DNA of 64,000 nt from Desulfurococcales archaeon (GTDB lineage Archaea > Thermoproteota > Thermoprotei_A > Sulfolobales > NBVN01): positions 62,001-126,000 of the forward strand of contig WAKQ01000017.1 in NCBI GenBank assembly GCA_015523295.1. Reading direction: 5' to 3'. The notes under the pieces are model-generated. The model had not been told where the DNA came from and did not search any database. It saw only the letters and a program-made list of their open reading frames with translations. Positions 19,928 to 31,093 of this stretch are shown here, piece after piece; positions within the stretch are counted from its first letter, which is position 1, and each line of letters starts with the position of its first letter. The position numbers were made by a program, and so were the translations under genes.

Positions 19928-21154
19928 TTAAAAAAGCATCAATTTACCCTGTATTATGTCATAGGTTAACTTAGTTACTTTTGAAAGCTCATCATCTATT
20001 ATAGATTCAATGTCAGACCTTATCGAATTAAAGCTGTTGAGATCGTCAGTGAGTATTTTAGCAACAGCTACTTGAGGCATGTCAATAGGAGAGCCAATCC
20101 TAGATAGGACTTCCACATAGACCTCCTTCACCTTTGGTTCTTCAGACACTATTCGGTTAGCTATCTTATTAGCCAACACATTGTACAGTTTCCCCACATG
20201 GCTCACTGGATTCTTGCCTGCAGTTGCTTCCAAACTCATAGGTCTTAAAGGGGTGATCAAGCCATTAGCTCTATTACCTCTACCTGTCATCCCATCATCA
20301 CCATGTTCTGCCGAAGTCCCTGTAACTGTGAGGTATGCTATTCCCTTATCCGGTTTGTCTGCAGCATTTAGGAAGGCCTCCACCTCATATTCTGGCACTA
20401 GCTTAGATGCCTTATCTAAAACCCGATTCAGTACATCCTCTTTTACAGACAAATAATGGTCCATATCTTCAACCAAACTTGAGATCATCGCAGCTGCAAT
20501 AGTAAGCTTTATTTTTCTATCAGTTCTGAGACCCATAACCTTGACATCCTCACCCACCTCAGGAAATTCACTCTTAAACTCCTTCGAGTTAAGAAAGCGT
20601 TCAGTCTCCAATACCAGATTCTCTAGCTTGGATAAAGGAGCAAAACTTACACCAAAGCTTGTATCATTTGCCAAGGGCACAGCTTTCTTTCCCAGCTCAA
20701 ACACACCTACGAGATCTTGGCTACCACTCCTAACCATGTAATCGACCTTCACATGTCTTTCAGGGTCTAAGAACCTCATATTCTTCTTAATCCAGTCCTT
20801 AACTGCACCTATAATTAAGGTACCTATAGGGACCCGGTCAATTTCCCCGTTTTCCAATACTACAAACTCTGTTGCCCTTCCCGACACTATTATGGTAATA
20901 GGATGAAGAATCTCCCCACCTCCAAAACGAGGTTTGGCCTGACCTCCCACTAATAAGACCTTGTCAAGATTATGATGAAGGATATAACCATATTTACTCA
21001 TATAATATTTAGATAGAGCCACACTCGACAGTTCAGATGCTGCATCAGCAATATAGTCGGGATGACCCGTACCTTTCCTCTCGACAAGCTCTACACTCTG
21101 GCTTTCAACAGGTGTCCATTCAATGAATTCAACCTTTATATTCCTTTCATTCAT
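19928..21154 (-). CDS. mat: Archaeal S-adenosylmethionine synthetase
   Basis: ERKGTGHPDYIADAASE, GGQAKPRFGGGE, GDDGMTGRGNRANGLITPLRPMSLEATAGKNPVSHVGK. Confidence 0.97.
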   Translation of the reverse strand: MNERNIKVEFIEWTPVESQSVELVERKGTGHPDYIADAASELSSVALSKYYMSKYGYILHHNLDKVLLVGGQAKPRFGGGEILHPITIIVSGRATEFVVLENGEIDRVPIGTLIIGAVKDWIKKNMRFLDPERHVKVDYMVRSGSQDLVGVFELGKKAVPLANDTSFGVSFAPLSKLENLVLETERFLNSKEFKSEFPEVGEDVKVMGLRTDRKIKLTIAAAMISSLVEDMDHYLSVKEDVLNRVLDKASKLVPEYEVEAFLNAADKPDKGIAYLTVTGTSAEHGDDGMTGRGNRANGLITPLRPMSLEATAGKNPVSHVGKLYNVLANKIANRIVSEEPKVKEVYVEVLSRIGSPIDMPQVAVAKILTDDLNSFNSIRSDIESIIDDELSKVTKLTYDIIQGKLMLF

Positions 21155-21313
21155 TTTACATACCTAATTTGGGGGGGCCGTAAATCAAATTAAATTTTAC
21201 CCCTTATTATGGAAAACCTTAACAAGGAGCATATGTGAAGCCGTAGGGACAAATGTAGGAAACACCTAACAACTATCTTGGCAGTTTCATCAGACTTTCT
21301 ACGGTATACTTCA

Positions 21314-21568
21314 TCATTTCTTATAGTCAATTACAATATACAGTATTTGACTGCCTCTTATTAATACAGTCCCGTATTTGGCAATGGGTTTATCATCCGG
21401 TGAGAGCTCCTCGCAATCAACCATCACAATGTTCATCGTGGGGTCAGTCATAATTAGTCTCCCAACATATGAATTGCCATCCTTAACTCTTACGAGTACA
21501 TCTTTGTTTACTGAAGACCTTAGAGTCTTCAAAGGACTATCCGCTCTCTGCGAAGACACTAACTTCAC
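21314..21568 (-). CDS. LSm (snRNP Sm-like) protein
   Basis: Sm1 VLVRVKDGNSYVGRLIMTDPTMNIVM, Sm2 VLIRGSQILYI. Confidence 0.93.
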   Translation of the reverse strand: MKLVSSQRADSPLKTLRSSVNKDVLVRVKDGNSYVGRLIMTDPTMNIVMVDCEELSPDDKPIAKYGTVLIRGSQILYIVIDYKK

Positions 21569-21652
21569 CTCTGGACTATCGTAAAGGCTTAAGTATATAA
21601 GCTTTGATCCCCTGCTTACATCCTTTTTAAGTAGTTACGAGTAAATACTCTG

Positions 21653-21922
21653 GTGATTCTATTGAGTGACGAAGAAATTAGAGTCGGGGGAAAGCCTCTG
21701 GATGACTACCTGGTGTCCGTCGCCATACTCTTCAACCAAGGAAAAGATAGAGTAATATTGAAAGGCAGAGGAAATAATATATCTAAGGCAGTAGCACTTT
21801 ATAACGCTCTTAAGAACCGAATGGGGGAAGCTTTAGAGCTGGTGGACGTTAGAATTGGCAGTGAAGATCTCCGAGGGAAAATAGTCTCTTATATAGAGAT
21901 AGAGGTTAGGAGAGCCTATTAA
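21653..21922 (+). CDS. Alba-family DNA/RNA-binding protein (divergent paralog)
   Basis: RVGGKPLDDYLVSVAILFNQGKDRVILKGRGNNISKAV resembles Alba at 30609. Confidence 0.85.
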   Translation: MILLSDEEIRVGGKPLDDYLVSVAILFNQGKDRVILKGRGNNISKAVALYNALKNRMGEALELVDVRIGSEDLRGKIVSYIEIEVRRAY

Positions 21923-21930
21923 AGCCGCCA

Positions 21931-24900
21931 TCACACCTCTGACAAAGCCTCTTCACTCACACTCTTCTCCTGTAACTGACTCTCAATTTCCGTGAGTTTG
22001 CTTCTTGCCCTTATACGTACTACATCACTCAGCAGGAGAATTAGGGCCGTGCTTCTTGAGAGATTACCAGACCTTACATGATCGAGTAAGTGCTCAAGTT
22101 CCCTTGTTGCTTCAACGCTGGCAATATCAGGATAATATTCCTTGATGAGATCCGCAACTTCCATGCCAAGCTTAGTTGGTATCAAATATAGCCTCTTCTT
22201 TGACACTATAGCATATCCATGTCTTAGGTTGTTTTCCACAGCTTTCGCATACGTACTAGGTCTTCCAATCTTCTTATCCTTCATTAACTTAACAATATCA
22301 GACGCTGTAAAGAGGCGCACCTCAGAAGCATTGATAACTTTAGACTCTTCAAGTCTCATCCTCACCTCCTTCATTTCTTTAAGGGCAGGATACACTTTCA
22401 GCCTAGAATATCGCAGAAACCCTTCTTTTAATATTTCAACAGGAACGCTAATTTCGACCCTCACAGGCCCCAAAAACGTTTCAAAGGTAGCTGTCACTAC
22501 CTCAGCTGGAATCATCTGGCTCGCAATAAACCTGCTGAAGATCATCTCGTACAATTTCCTGTGATACCAAGTCAAATTATTAAATACATTGAAGGTAAAC
22601 TCATCTATGTTATTGAGATCGGGAACCGGCTGTGTTGGCCTTATACACTCATGAGTTCCCTCACCTCCCCAAGATCTTAAGTACATCCTATCGGATAGAC
22701 CTTCTTTCTCGAGAAACTCCTTAGCTATATTCATTCCCGTAGGAGATACGTGTGTGCTGTCTGTTCTGTGGTAGGTTATGAAGCCAAGCTCGAAAAGGTC
22801 CTGCGCTATCCTCATAATTCTTCCAGGAGGAAGCTTAAGCACCCTCATACCATCATAGAGTAGTGAGTCGGTAGTATAGGGTGGTTTCGGCTGAATTTTA
22901 TTTATAGTTTTATTTACAAGTTTTAAAGTTACGTAATTATTACTTTTCAAGAAGGTAATAATTTCCTCAGCTAGATTACGATCTCTTGTGAAATAAGATA
23001 CCCTTAGCTCATTCGGTAGATTAGCAATTATTAAATATCCCTTGCTTTCAAGGTATCTTCTATACCTCTCAACGATCCACTCGAGAACCGGTGTCTGTAC
23101 CCTACCACCACCTAACCAATATTTCCCTAATTTACTTTTCAGGACATTACTTAACTCAAACCCTATTAGCCTATCATCAACCCTCCTCACAATCTGAGCA
23201 TTCACCCTCTTCTCATCTATAGCCCTGGGATGTAGCAGTGCCTTCAGAAAGCCTTGATGAGTCACCTCATGAAATTCTATTCTCCTGAAGCTCGTAACAT
23301 AAGGTCGAAGAAGTAGGTAAACATCATAAGCTATCTTCTCCCCTTCATCATCAGGGTCTGTAGCTATAAAGACCTCATCTACCTCTTGCGCCAGCTTCCT
23401 TAAAGCTTCAATGACTTTTTTACTGTCTCGAATTCTCGATGATCCGCATCTAGGGCATCTATCGACATCATCAGTGAATTGGTACCCGCACTTAGCACAT
23501 CTTTTTATGGTTGTATATATGGGTTTTAGACCCCTATATCCCTTACTAATACCATGAAATGCTTCATTAACGGTGAGGTCGATTAGATGGCCTAAGGTAG
23601 GAGCTATTGTAGCCACATAAACCTCTTTCTTCAGAGGTATAACGGTTTCGTAAGCAATGTATTCTCCGAGATACCTTCTGCCTGGCCTACCGAACATTCG
23701 AGCGATAGTTTTAGCTTTGGTTGGAGACTCTACAACGATGAGAACAGATTTGATCTTTCGAACATCCTTCCCTTCTTCAACATTCTCACGACTCCTTCTT
23801 TGCTCCTTTTTAATCTTCTCCATGTCCACTTCGTTTAATGGCTTGGGCTCAAACGTAGCAACATAATGTGATAGCTTGTTACTGAAAATTCTAAGCATTT
23901 CTTCATCTTCGTAAAGAATCAGAGATAGACCTAGTGTCATGCTCCCCTTCAATAGACGACTTGACCTACCTGAGGCTTGAATATAAGTCATAACATCAGG
24001 AATGCTTGCCACTAATTTACCTGACCTATACTTGACAATATATGAATCAGTTACGAACTTTCCATGAGTCCTTACATATTTTGAGACGAACAACATTACC
24101 TTGGGTATAGTTCTCCTAATACGTTCTTCAATCTCCTTAAGGTAGCCGTCAACCTCACCATAACCCCTTAAACTTGCCTGAAGTATCCTTAATTTTCCGG
24201 GGCTCAGTCTTGAGATCCTTGTCATTAGTTCCCTGTCTTCATCACTTAGTTGATAACCCTTACGGGATACCTGAATCAAGGCTTGAAACAGTCCTCTTGG
24301 ATTCGTAAGGAGCGATTCAAAAGGGAAATTAAATTTAGGTATGCCTATAAAGACAGTATTATATATTCTCAGAGGCTCATCTATGCCTCTCGTTAGTATG
24401 CCATAATATGTTGAAACACCTACCAGAACATCAACATCGCCTTTCCTAAGCCTGTCTAGAGACTTTCGTGAAGTTGCTGTAATAGCCTTTAATCCATGCA
24501 GTTTTAGTTCGTCTGCAATCCTTCTAGCCTCCGCTAGCCCCCGTTCCTTGCTTACAAATAATAACGTGCCACCTTCCAAGCCCTTTATCAACTCGGGAAG
24601 GTTAACATCCTTCAAGGGGTAGACAACTTCAATAATGTTTCTTAAGTAGTCCATTATAGAACCTACTTCGAAACCTAGAATCTCCCTCAATACCTTAACC
24701 CTTGAGCCCCTTGCCCTCCCTGTAGCACTAGCTATAAGTAACTGTCCAATGGCATCGATGTCCAAGGTAGCAGCCAGTTCCATTTCAACCTCATATAACT
24801 TTTTACTCAGTTCTTCTACCTTCTCCTCATTACCTGCATACTTATGGAACATGAGCTCTGACTTAAGTGAGACTACCTTCCTTGCAAGCTCTATAGACTT

Positions 24901-25560
24901 ATCATCCACACCTAGAGTGTGGAGAATTAGATCAATCAAGGAAGACGATTTCAGTAAAGCATCAAAGTCATCAACTATGACTAAGCTGTACCTTAGCCCT
25001 CTAAAGAATTCTTTATTCCTAAATATGAACGCGTGTGTGACTACATCTATCCTGCCATTCTTCAATAGTTTACCGCCTTCAGAGTCCTTTAGATTTTCAG
25101 AGTCATTTATTATCTCCTCACGACTAAGGCTCCTTAATGAGGAGATGACCTGTTTCATCAGCTCTCGCGTGGGGACTATATAGAGAATATTTGCACCCTT
25201 AGAGGCCCTATAGATCGCATATACCTGGAGAAGTGTCGTCTTACCTACACCTGTAGGAGCTATCAATGCAAATGATTCATTAGAAAGCATTCTCTTAGCC
25301 CACGCTCTTTGAATTGTCCACAGTCTCTTACCGGTCAAGGCAGTGAAAAAATCGTCAAATGCCTTTAATTCATCCTCAAGAAGAAAGAGATCAATCAATC
25401 TCTTAGCATTACCTAAGGCGGTAAGGACTGATCTTACCCCATCCCTTTTAGCGTCTTTTAGATACTTAGACGGCATACATCTCCTACAAGGAAGCCCTTG
25501 TTTTAACCTGTCTTCACTTATAGGGCCTCCACAGTTAGGACATGCTCCCTTAATAATCAT
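21931..25560 (-). CDS. rgy: Reverse gyrase
   Basis: N-terminal zinc finger, APTGVGKTT, VDDFDALL, Toprim VVESPTKAKTIARMFG, second CxxC..CxxC finger, GFITYHRTDSTHVS. Confidence 0.98.
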   Translation of the reverse strand: MIIKGACPNCGGPISEDRLKQGLPCRRCMPSKYLKDAKRDGVRSVLTALGNAKRLIDLFLLEDELKAFDDFFTALTGKRLWTIQRAWAKRMLSNESFALIAPTGVGKTTLLQVYAIYRASKGANILYIVPTRELMKQVISSLRSLSREEIINDSENLKDSEGGKLLKNGRIDVVTHAFIFRNKEFFRGLRYSLVIVDDFDALLKSSSLIDLILHTLGVDDKSIELARKVVSLKSELMFHKYAGNEEKVEELSKKLYEVEMELAATLDIDAIGQLLIASATGRARGSRVKVLREILGFEVGSIMDYLRNIIEVVYPLKDVNLPELIKGLEGGTLLFVSKERGLAEARRIADELKLHGLKAITATSRKSLDRLRKGDVDVLVGVSTYYGILTRGIDEPLRIYNTVFIGIPKFNFPFESLLTNPRGLFQALIQVSRKGYQLSDEDRELMTRISRLSPGKLRILQASLRGYGEVDGYLKEIEERIRRTIPKVMLFVSKYVRTHGKFVTDSYIVKYRSGKLVASIPDVMTYIQASGRSSRLLKGSMTLGLSLILYEDEEMLRIFSNKLSHYVATFEPKPLNEVDMEKIKKEQRRSRENVEEGKDVRKIKSVLIVVESPTKAKTIARMFGRPGRRYLGEYIAYETVIPLKKEVYVATIAPTLGHLIDLTVNEAFHGISKGYRGLKPIYTTIKRCAKCGYQFTDDVDRCPRCGSSRIRDSKKVIEALRKLAQEVDEVFIATDPDDEGEKIAYDVYLLLRPYVTSFRRIEFHEVTHQGFLKALLHPRAIDEKRVNAQIVRRVDDRLIGFELSNVLKSKLGKYWLGGGRVQTPVLEWIVERYRRYLESKGYLIIANLPNELRVSYFTRDRNLAEEIITFLKSNNYVTLKLVNKTINKIQPKPPYTTDSLLYDGMRVLKLPPGRIMRIAQDLFELGFITYHRTDSTHVSPTGMNIAKEFLEKEGLSDRMYLRSWGGEGTHECIRPTQPVPDLNNIDEFTFNVFNNLTWYHRKLYEMIFSRFIASQMIPAEVVTATFETFLGPVRVEISVPVEILKEGFLRYSRLKVYPALKEMKEVRMRLEESKVINASEVRLFTASDIVKLMKDKKIGRPSTYAKAVENNLRHGYAIVSKKRLYLIPTKLGMEVADLIKEYYPDIASVEATRELEHLLDHVRSGNLSRSTALILLLSDVVRIRARSKLTEIESQLQEKSVSEEALSEV

Positions 25561-25678
25561 CTCTCATTCCTGGTTAAGACCTGCCTATATTGATGCACTT
25601 ATAAAACCTTCACCCCATGGGGCTTTTTGGGTAAGCCTAAAGAGAAACTTCTTTTAACATAGGTATCATGTAGTTGGT

Positions 25679-27289
25679 GTGGGGGGAGTGGCTAGAAAAT
25701 TCATATTTGTTACAGGTGGAGTGCTTTCCGGATTAGGTAAGGGCGTGACATCAGCATCTATAGGCTTGCTTCTAAAATCAAGCGGCTATTCAGTGACGGC
25801 CATCAAGATAGACCCTTATGTAAATGTTGATGCAGGGACCATGAATCCATACATGCATGGAGAAGTCTTCGTAACGGAAGATGGTGGAGAAACAGATTTA
25901 GACATAGGGCATTACGAGAGATTCTTGAATATAAACTTATCCAAAAAGAATAACATAACTACGGGAAAGATCTACAAGACAGTGATTGAGAAGGAGAGAA
26001 AAGGCGACTATCTTGGAGAAACAGTTCAAATAATTCCGCACGTCACAGATGAAATTAAAAAAGAGATCCGTGAAGTCTCTAAGGAGCAGGGAAGCGACAT
26101 AACTATTATTGAAATTGGAGGGACCGTAGGCGATATTGAGTCCTTGCCTTTTTTAGAGGCTGCAAGACAGCTTCTAATGGAGGAAGGATCTAGAAACACA
26201 TTTTTTGTACATGTAGTCCTCGTACCTAAATTATCTGTTACTGGTGAGCTTAAGACAAAGCCTGCACAACATAGTATTCAAGAACTCAGAAGAATAGGCA
26301 TCCAACCAGATATCATAGTTGCTAGATCGGAGGTCCCCTTAGACTTTGAGGCAAGGAAAAAACTATCACTCCATAGCAGTCTCCCAATAGATGCAGTAAT
26401 CAGCAACCCAGATGTGGAGACTATATACCTTGTACCACTCATTCTCCACAAGCAGAGGATACTGAAAATAATCTCTAAGAAACTAGGGTTAGAACTTAGA
26501 AAGTCAGATTTCAGCCATTGGAAGGAATTTGTCGACAGACTACTCACAGGTTCTACACGGGTTGAAATAGGGATGATAGGCAAATATACAAAACTAAAGG
26601 ATAGTTATATCAGCATAGTGGAGGCACTTAAGCATTCTGCGGCCCAATTTCTCGTCAAACCTTCACTTAAATGGTATGAGTCCACTGACATTGAAGAGGG
26701 CAGAATTTCCCCTGAGCAGATCTCAGAAGAGGTAGATGGAGCTCTAATACTTCCGGGATTTGGCAGAAGGGGGGTTGAAGGTAAAATATCAGCTATAAAG
26801 GTCCTCCGTGAAAAAGGTAAACCAGTTCTAGGCATATGTTTTGGACTTCAGCTCATGGTTGTTGAATATGCGAGAAACGTTTTGGGCCTTGATAATGCAA
26901 ATTCAACCGAAGTAGATCCCAATACCCCCTACCCCGTAGTGGATCTGCTGAGCATGCAAAAAGGGGTATTACAGAAAGGGGGGACAATGAGACTTGGCTC
27001 CTTGCCGATAAGGCTAGTAAAGGGAACTAAAGCCTTTGCTTTCTATGAAGGTAGGGAAGTTATCTACGAAAGACACAGACATAGATATCAAGTCAACCCT
27101 AAATACATAGACCTACTTGAATCCTCCGGCCTTAGAGTCAGTGGTTATAGTCTCGAGGGTTTTCCTGAAGTAATAGAATCAGTGGAAAGGAAGTTCTTTC
27201 TTGGAACTCAGGCACACCCAGAATTTAAGAGCAGACCCCTAAATCCAGCACCTCTTTTTAAAGCTTTTATGAAAAGTTTACTTAAGTAA
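25679..27289 (+). CDS. pyrG: CTP synthase
   Basis: [44 protein letters not shown]. Confidence 0.98.
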   Translation: MGGVARKFIFVTGGVLSGLGKGVTSASIGLLLKSSGYSVTAIKIDPYVNVDAGTMNPYMHGEVFVTEDGGETDLDIGHYERFLNINLSKKNNITTGKIYKTVIEKERKGDYLGETVQIIPHVTDEIKKEIREVSKEQGSDITIIEIGGTVGDIESLPFLEAARQLLMEEGSRNTFFVHVVLVPKLSVTGELKTKPAQHSIQELRRIGIQPDIIVARSEVPLDFEARKKLSLHSSLPIDAVISNPDVETIYLVPLILHKQRILKIISKKLGLELRKSDFSHWKEFVDRLLTGSTRVEIGMIGKYTKLKDSYISIVEALKHSAAQFLVKPSLKWYESTDIEEGRISPEQISEEVDGALILPGFGRRGVEGKISAIKVLREKGKPVLGICFGLQLMVVEYARNVLGLDNANSTEVDPNTPYPVVDLLSMQKGVLQKGGTMRLGSLPIRLVKGTKAFAFYEGREVIYERHRHRYQVNPKYIDLLESSGLRVSGYSLEGFPEVIESVERKFFLGTQAHPEFKSRPLNPAPLFKAFMKSLLK

Positions 27290-27334
27290 AGGTATTATTC
27301 TAAGGTGGATATAAACCCGTAATAGATCCTTTAG

Positions 27335-27577
27335 CTAAAGTTTCTTGCTTTCAATTACAATCATAGTAGTGGTACCTCTAACCTGAGGTATTTTCCTGAT
27401 CTTATTAATTACCAACTCCCTCAAAGCTTCGTGAGAAGGGGCCTCAACTTTAACGACAATATCATACATTCCATAAACCTCGTAAACTTCCTTCACCCCC
27501 TCTATTTTAGATAAAGCGTTAATCACTTCAGACTCTGTACCTATCTCAGTGTTTATTAAAACTATCGCGGAAGACAT
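27335..27577 (-). CDS. Stand-alone Lrp/AsnC ligand-binding (RAM) domain protein
   Basis: 79-80 aa: AIVLINTEIGTESEVINALSKIEGVKEVYEVYGMYDIVVKVEA. Confidence 0.88.
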   Translation of the reverse strand: MSSAIVLINTEIGTESEVINALSKIEGVKEVYEVYGMYDIVVKVEAPSHEALRELVINKIRKIPQVRGTTTMIVIESKKL

Positions 27578-27635
27578 ACTGTCATCCGTGATTATTAATG
27601 GTTTATGTTTTATAAGCTTATAGTTACAGCCTTTT

Positions 27636-27701
27636 AGGCCTCAGCAGCCTGGCCCTCATCATTTATAGCTTTCCGACCTTACAAGGCACATCATCAGCCT
27701 T
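27636..27701 (-). ncRNA. Candidate C/D-box sRNA
   Basis: Minus strand: AGGC-TGATGA...ATGATGA-gggccaggctg(11)-CTGA-g-GCCT; 4-bp terminal stem AGGC/GCCT; D' not clear. Confidence 0.45.
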
Positions 27702-27762
27702 GCACTAACTTCTTAACTTAAGCATTCAAAAAGCTATTGACGGATACACAGTAGTTATAGGG

Positions 27763-28500
27763 TTGTGGAGCATGAGAATAGAGGCAGGGTATAGAGCCTA
27801 TCTATTGGATTCATTGATAAGTAATTACAGAATAATAAAATACGCCATTGAAAAGTTCAATAGCAACGTATATCTTTCTCTTGAACCTTCTATAGGCTTA
27901 ATGGAGAGAAAAGGATTACGATACTTCATGGCCATACCTCAGCTGACAATTTTTATACCTGAGACCCTACCCTTCAAAGACCCAGACTTCATATTGGCTG
28001 AAGATATTTGGGTTAACGCGAAGGTTTTACCCAGCCCAATGAAGTTAGCAGCCCTGGGAGAACCCTTCAAAAAGCTACTGGCCCTCATTGGAGGAGATCC
28101 TACTGAAGCTGTAAACATTTCTAAACCTTCCTGTTTTTTAATAGGGATTAACTCTGGTGTAGACAGTTCAATCTATCTTAAAAAGATAGTTAATCAAAAA
28201 CACGTTGCTATCCTCACAGGGTTAAAAGATCTAACATCATCAAGTAAAAGAACATCTGGTCAACCACTCTATTACTGGTCAACACATCCCCTACTCTCAA
28301 ACATTTACTTAAATAAGACTAAAATTAACCTAGTTCCAATTAGCTCTCTGAAGAAGTTGAAGTACTTGATTAAGCCCCTCCTATATTTGGACAGTGAAAC
28401 TGTAATGGGAGAGATAGAGTTTAACTCATCAGTTGTTTTCACAGGCTATACTCAAGAACTAAAAGAATTACTTTTCAGGGCTATCCTTTACACCTGTTAG
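27763..28500 (+). CDS. Hypothetical protein
   Basis: 245-aa ORF in gap between pyrG/RAM gene and xpb; no family recognised. Confidence 0.6.
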   Translation: MWSMRIEAGYRAYLLDSLISNYRIIKYAIEKFNSNVYLSLEPSIGLMERKGLRYFMAIPQLTIFIPETLPFKDPDFILAEDIWVNAKVLPSPMKLAALGEPFKKLLALIGGDPTEAVNISKPSCFLIGINSGVDSSIYLKKIVNQKHVAILTGLKDLTSSSKRTSGQPLYYWSTHPLLSNIYLNKTKINLVPISSLKKLKYLIKPLLYLDSETVMGEIEFNSSVVFTGYTQELKELLFRAILYTC

Positions 28501-30120
28501 TTCATCTAGCTTCATTCTCTTGCGCTTTCTCGACTGGCCCTCTTCAACTGTACCCTTAGCGACTATCTCATAAAGCACGGCCTCCTTACCCGCGCCCGGT
28601 CTGAGAAGCCTGCCTAGCCTTTGTATGAATTGCCTCCTAGAACCGGTGCCAGCTACTAATATTCCAACTGATGCATCTGGTATATCGAGACCTTCATCAC
28701 CCACTGTGGTAACCACTAAAACCCCCTTATCCTCTTTCCGGTATCTTTCAAGGATTGCCGTCCTTTCATCATCGTTTGTAGATCCGGTCAGCAGGTAGCC
28801 GTCGACCTCTTCAGCGATTTTCTTAGCCAAGTCAACATAGTGGGCAAAAACTATTATTTTCTTTCCCTGACGCAGCTCTTTTTCAACTATCTCCTTAACC
28901 TTATCAATTTTAGCCTTAGATTTTTGAAATATCTGAAGCATCCGGGAATGCGCTCTTAATGCATGAATAGCTCTAAGATTTCCTCTCTTGGCCGCCTTAA
29001 CTATATTCTCGAAGCTCTCTCCTCCTGCATATCTCCTGTAAAGTTCCCTTAATTCATTGTACTCCTTCATCTCCTCAGGAGATAGCTGAACCTTTATAGT
29101 CACCACTTTATACTTAGCTAGATATCCCTTTTCGGCCAGTTCTGCCGGAGATTTAAAGAATATCACGCCTCCCATCAAGGGGAAAAGCTGCACATGTCCA
29201 CCGTCTTCCCTATAAGGGGTGGCCGAGAGTCCCAATCTGTAGAAAGCTGGAGACATTGTAGCGATATACTTAAACTTCTCTGCTGGCAGGTGATGAACCT
29301 CATCAATAAGAAGAAGAGTGAAATAAGGCGCTAATTTACCCATAGATCTATAGGCTGTCTGATATGTTGCTAACGTGATAGGAGCTATTTTCTTTTCCTT
29401 GCTATAATACAGTCCGATATACGATTCGTCAATATTAGTAAACCTTAATAGCGACTTACGCCATTGCATGAGCTGCTCCTTCGTATACAGGATTATGAGC
29501 GTTTTGACTGAGGCTTTAGTTAAGGCTGCAATCCCTATTACGGTTTTACCGGAACCCGTAGGAAGTGCTATAATGCCACGGAAGTTATTTTTAATCCATG
29601 AGTCTACAGCCTCCTTCTGATAATCTCTAAGTTCACCCACGAACTCTATTCTATCTCTAAGGGTTTCGCCCAGTCGGAACCCAGTAAGATCAGATACGGA
29701 GAACCCCAATATCTTGAGCTTGTTGATTAGGTTATTATAGTGCATTGGGTATGTGTAAAATATTCTGTCTTTACGATCATATAAAAGCAAACTCCTTAAC
29801 TCATCATATAACGAACCCAGATACCTCGAGAACCGCACGTATAACTTCTCACCATCAAAGCTAACAATAGCATTACCTAATCTTTCACCTTTAATCTCCT
29901 CTAACTGCTCAACGAGTTCTTCGGAATAATCCGCCCCTGCCTCATCAAGTACTTCAAGGATGTGATCTACTGAAAAACCTCTTTCTAGAACCTTATCCTT
30001 AGAGATCTTGAAGATAGTGACCCCCTTCTCTCTGCCCAAGTAATCGCTGAAAGAAAGCAACTTCTTAAAAACATCTGAACTTACCCAACCGCGAACAACG
30101 AATTTCGGTTCATTATCCAA
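28468..30120 (-). CDS. xpb: XPB/ERCC3-like SF2 DNA helicase
   Basis: LRDYQKEAVDSW, LPTGSGKTVIG, DEVHH, SATPYRED, QRLGRLLRPG. Confidence 0.93.
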   Translation of the reverse strand: MDNEPKFVVRGWVSSDVFKKLLSFSDYLGREKGVTIFKISKDKVLERGFSVDHILEVLDEAGADYSEELVEQLEEIKGERLGNAIVSFDGEKLYVRFSRYLGSLYDELRSLLLYDRKDRIFYTYPMHYNNLINKLKILGFSVSDLTGFRLGETLRDRIEFVGELRDYQKEAVDSWIKNNFRGIIALPTGSGKTVIGIAALTKASVKTLIILYTKEQLMQWRKSLLRFTNIDESYIGLYYSKEKKIAPITLATYQTAYRSMGKLAPYFTLLLIDEVHHLPAEKFKYIATMSPAFYRLGLSATPYREDGGHVQLFPLMGGVIFFKSPAELAEKGYLAKYKVVTIKVQLSPEEMKEYNELRELYRRYAGGESFENIVKAAKRGNLRAIHALRAHSRMLQIFQKSKAKIDKVKEIVEKELRQGKKIIVFAHYVDLAKKIAEEVDGYLLTGSTNDDERTAILERYRKEDKGVLVVTTVGDEGLDIPDASVGILVAGTGSRRQFIQRLGRLLRPGAGKEAVLYEIVAKGTVEEGQSRKRKRMKLDELTGVKDSPEK

Positions 30121-30133
30121 GGTTTGCTAAGCC

Positions 30134-30484
30134 TCACTCGTATTCCTCTTCCTCGTATAACTCCACAATAACTCTAGCTTTCACATTTCTTTTAAAGAAA
30201 GGCGGGACCTCAGAACCCAAATCCATCGTAAATGTGATCTCGTTCCCTAAGTCATCTCTAAATCTTATCTCGGCTACATATGATTCTTGGCCGCCTCCCT
30301 CCATAGACTTTAAAAGTGCTTTATATAGCCTGGAGAAAGCCAGCTGGAAGGCCACGGGATTGCTTAAGTCTTGAGGTGTTATTTTAGCTTCCGCTAATCC
30401 CCTAGCTATGTCAACCACTACCTTATCTATGAAACCTTCGCCATTAAAGACTTTTTTATATGAGCTTCCTTCAACTGAACCCAT
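30134..30484 (-). CDS. Conserved hypothetical upstream of xpb
   Basis: ORF 30134..30556; ATG at 30484 (MGSVEGSSYKK) has an upstream AGGTG and is the likelier start. Confidence 0.6.
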   Translation of the reverse strand: MGSVEGSSYKKVFNGEGFIDKVVVDIARGLAEAKITPQDLSNPVAFQLAFSRLYKALLKSMEGGGQESYVAEIRFRDDLGNEITFTMDLGSEVPPFFKRNVKARVIVELYEEEEYE

Positions 30485-30608
30485 TATCCTACACCTAATC
30501 AACCTATAGGCTGTAAAGAATATAAAGGGTTCCTGCCTAGAGACTCCTAACCTCAAAGCTTATTAATCAATTGCTTAGTTTAAACATCGAAAAGCAATAT
30601 AGGAAAAG

Positions 30609-30917
30609 GTGAGAAAAATGTCAGCGTCCCAAGGTCCAATATCCAGCAATGTAGTTCTAGTAGGTAAGAAACCGGTTATGAATTACGTATTAGCAACCTT
30701 AACTCTCCTAAACCAGGGAGTGCCAGAAATTATAGTGAAGGCTAGAGGTCGAGCAATAAGTAAGGCTGTAGATACTGTCGAAATAGTTAGAAGCAGGTTC
30801 CTACCTGATAAGGTCGCAATTAAGGATATTAAGATAGGGAGCCAGGTAGTGACAACTGCCGAGGGCAGGCAGACTAGGGTCTCCACTATAGAGATTACCA
30901 TCTCTAAGAAGGAGTAA
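30609..30917 (+). CDS. albA: DNA/RNA-binding protein Alba
   Basis: [47 protein letters not shown]. Confidence 0.97.
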   Translation: MRKMSASQGPISSNVVLVGKKPVMNYVLATLTLLNQGVPEIIVKARGRAISKAVDTVEIVRSRFLPDKVAIKDIKIGSQVVTTAEGRQTRVSTIEITISKKE

Positions 30918-31093
30918 CCGGTAAAATAAAAACATCACAGTAGTATCATTCGATTTTTTGCCAAGTTTAACAAACAGAATAAAACTGACTGGCGTTCAGC
31001 CATAGAAACCTTTAACTCTTCTTTATACTTTTCCACTCCCCTAGGAGGACATAAGGTTTAATTCTCTTAACGTGAGGCTCACAGGGTATTGGA

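Noticed and set aside
21250-21325. Possible C/D-box RNA at the 3' end of the LSm gene (AAATGATGA...CTGATGAAAC on the minus strand)
   Set aside because: The first box is just the tandem TGA stop codons; D' and C' would overlap and no downstream CTGA D box is present.
25613-25622. Palindrome CCCCATGGGG between reverse gyrase and pyrG
   Set aside because: Only 10 bp, does not extend, and no second copy noticed; insufficient to call an operator.
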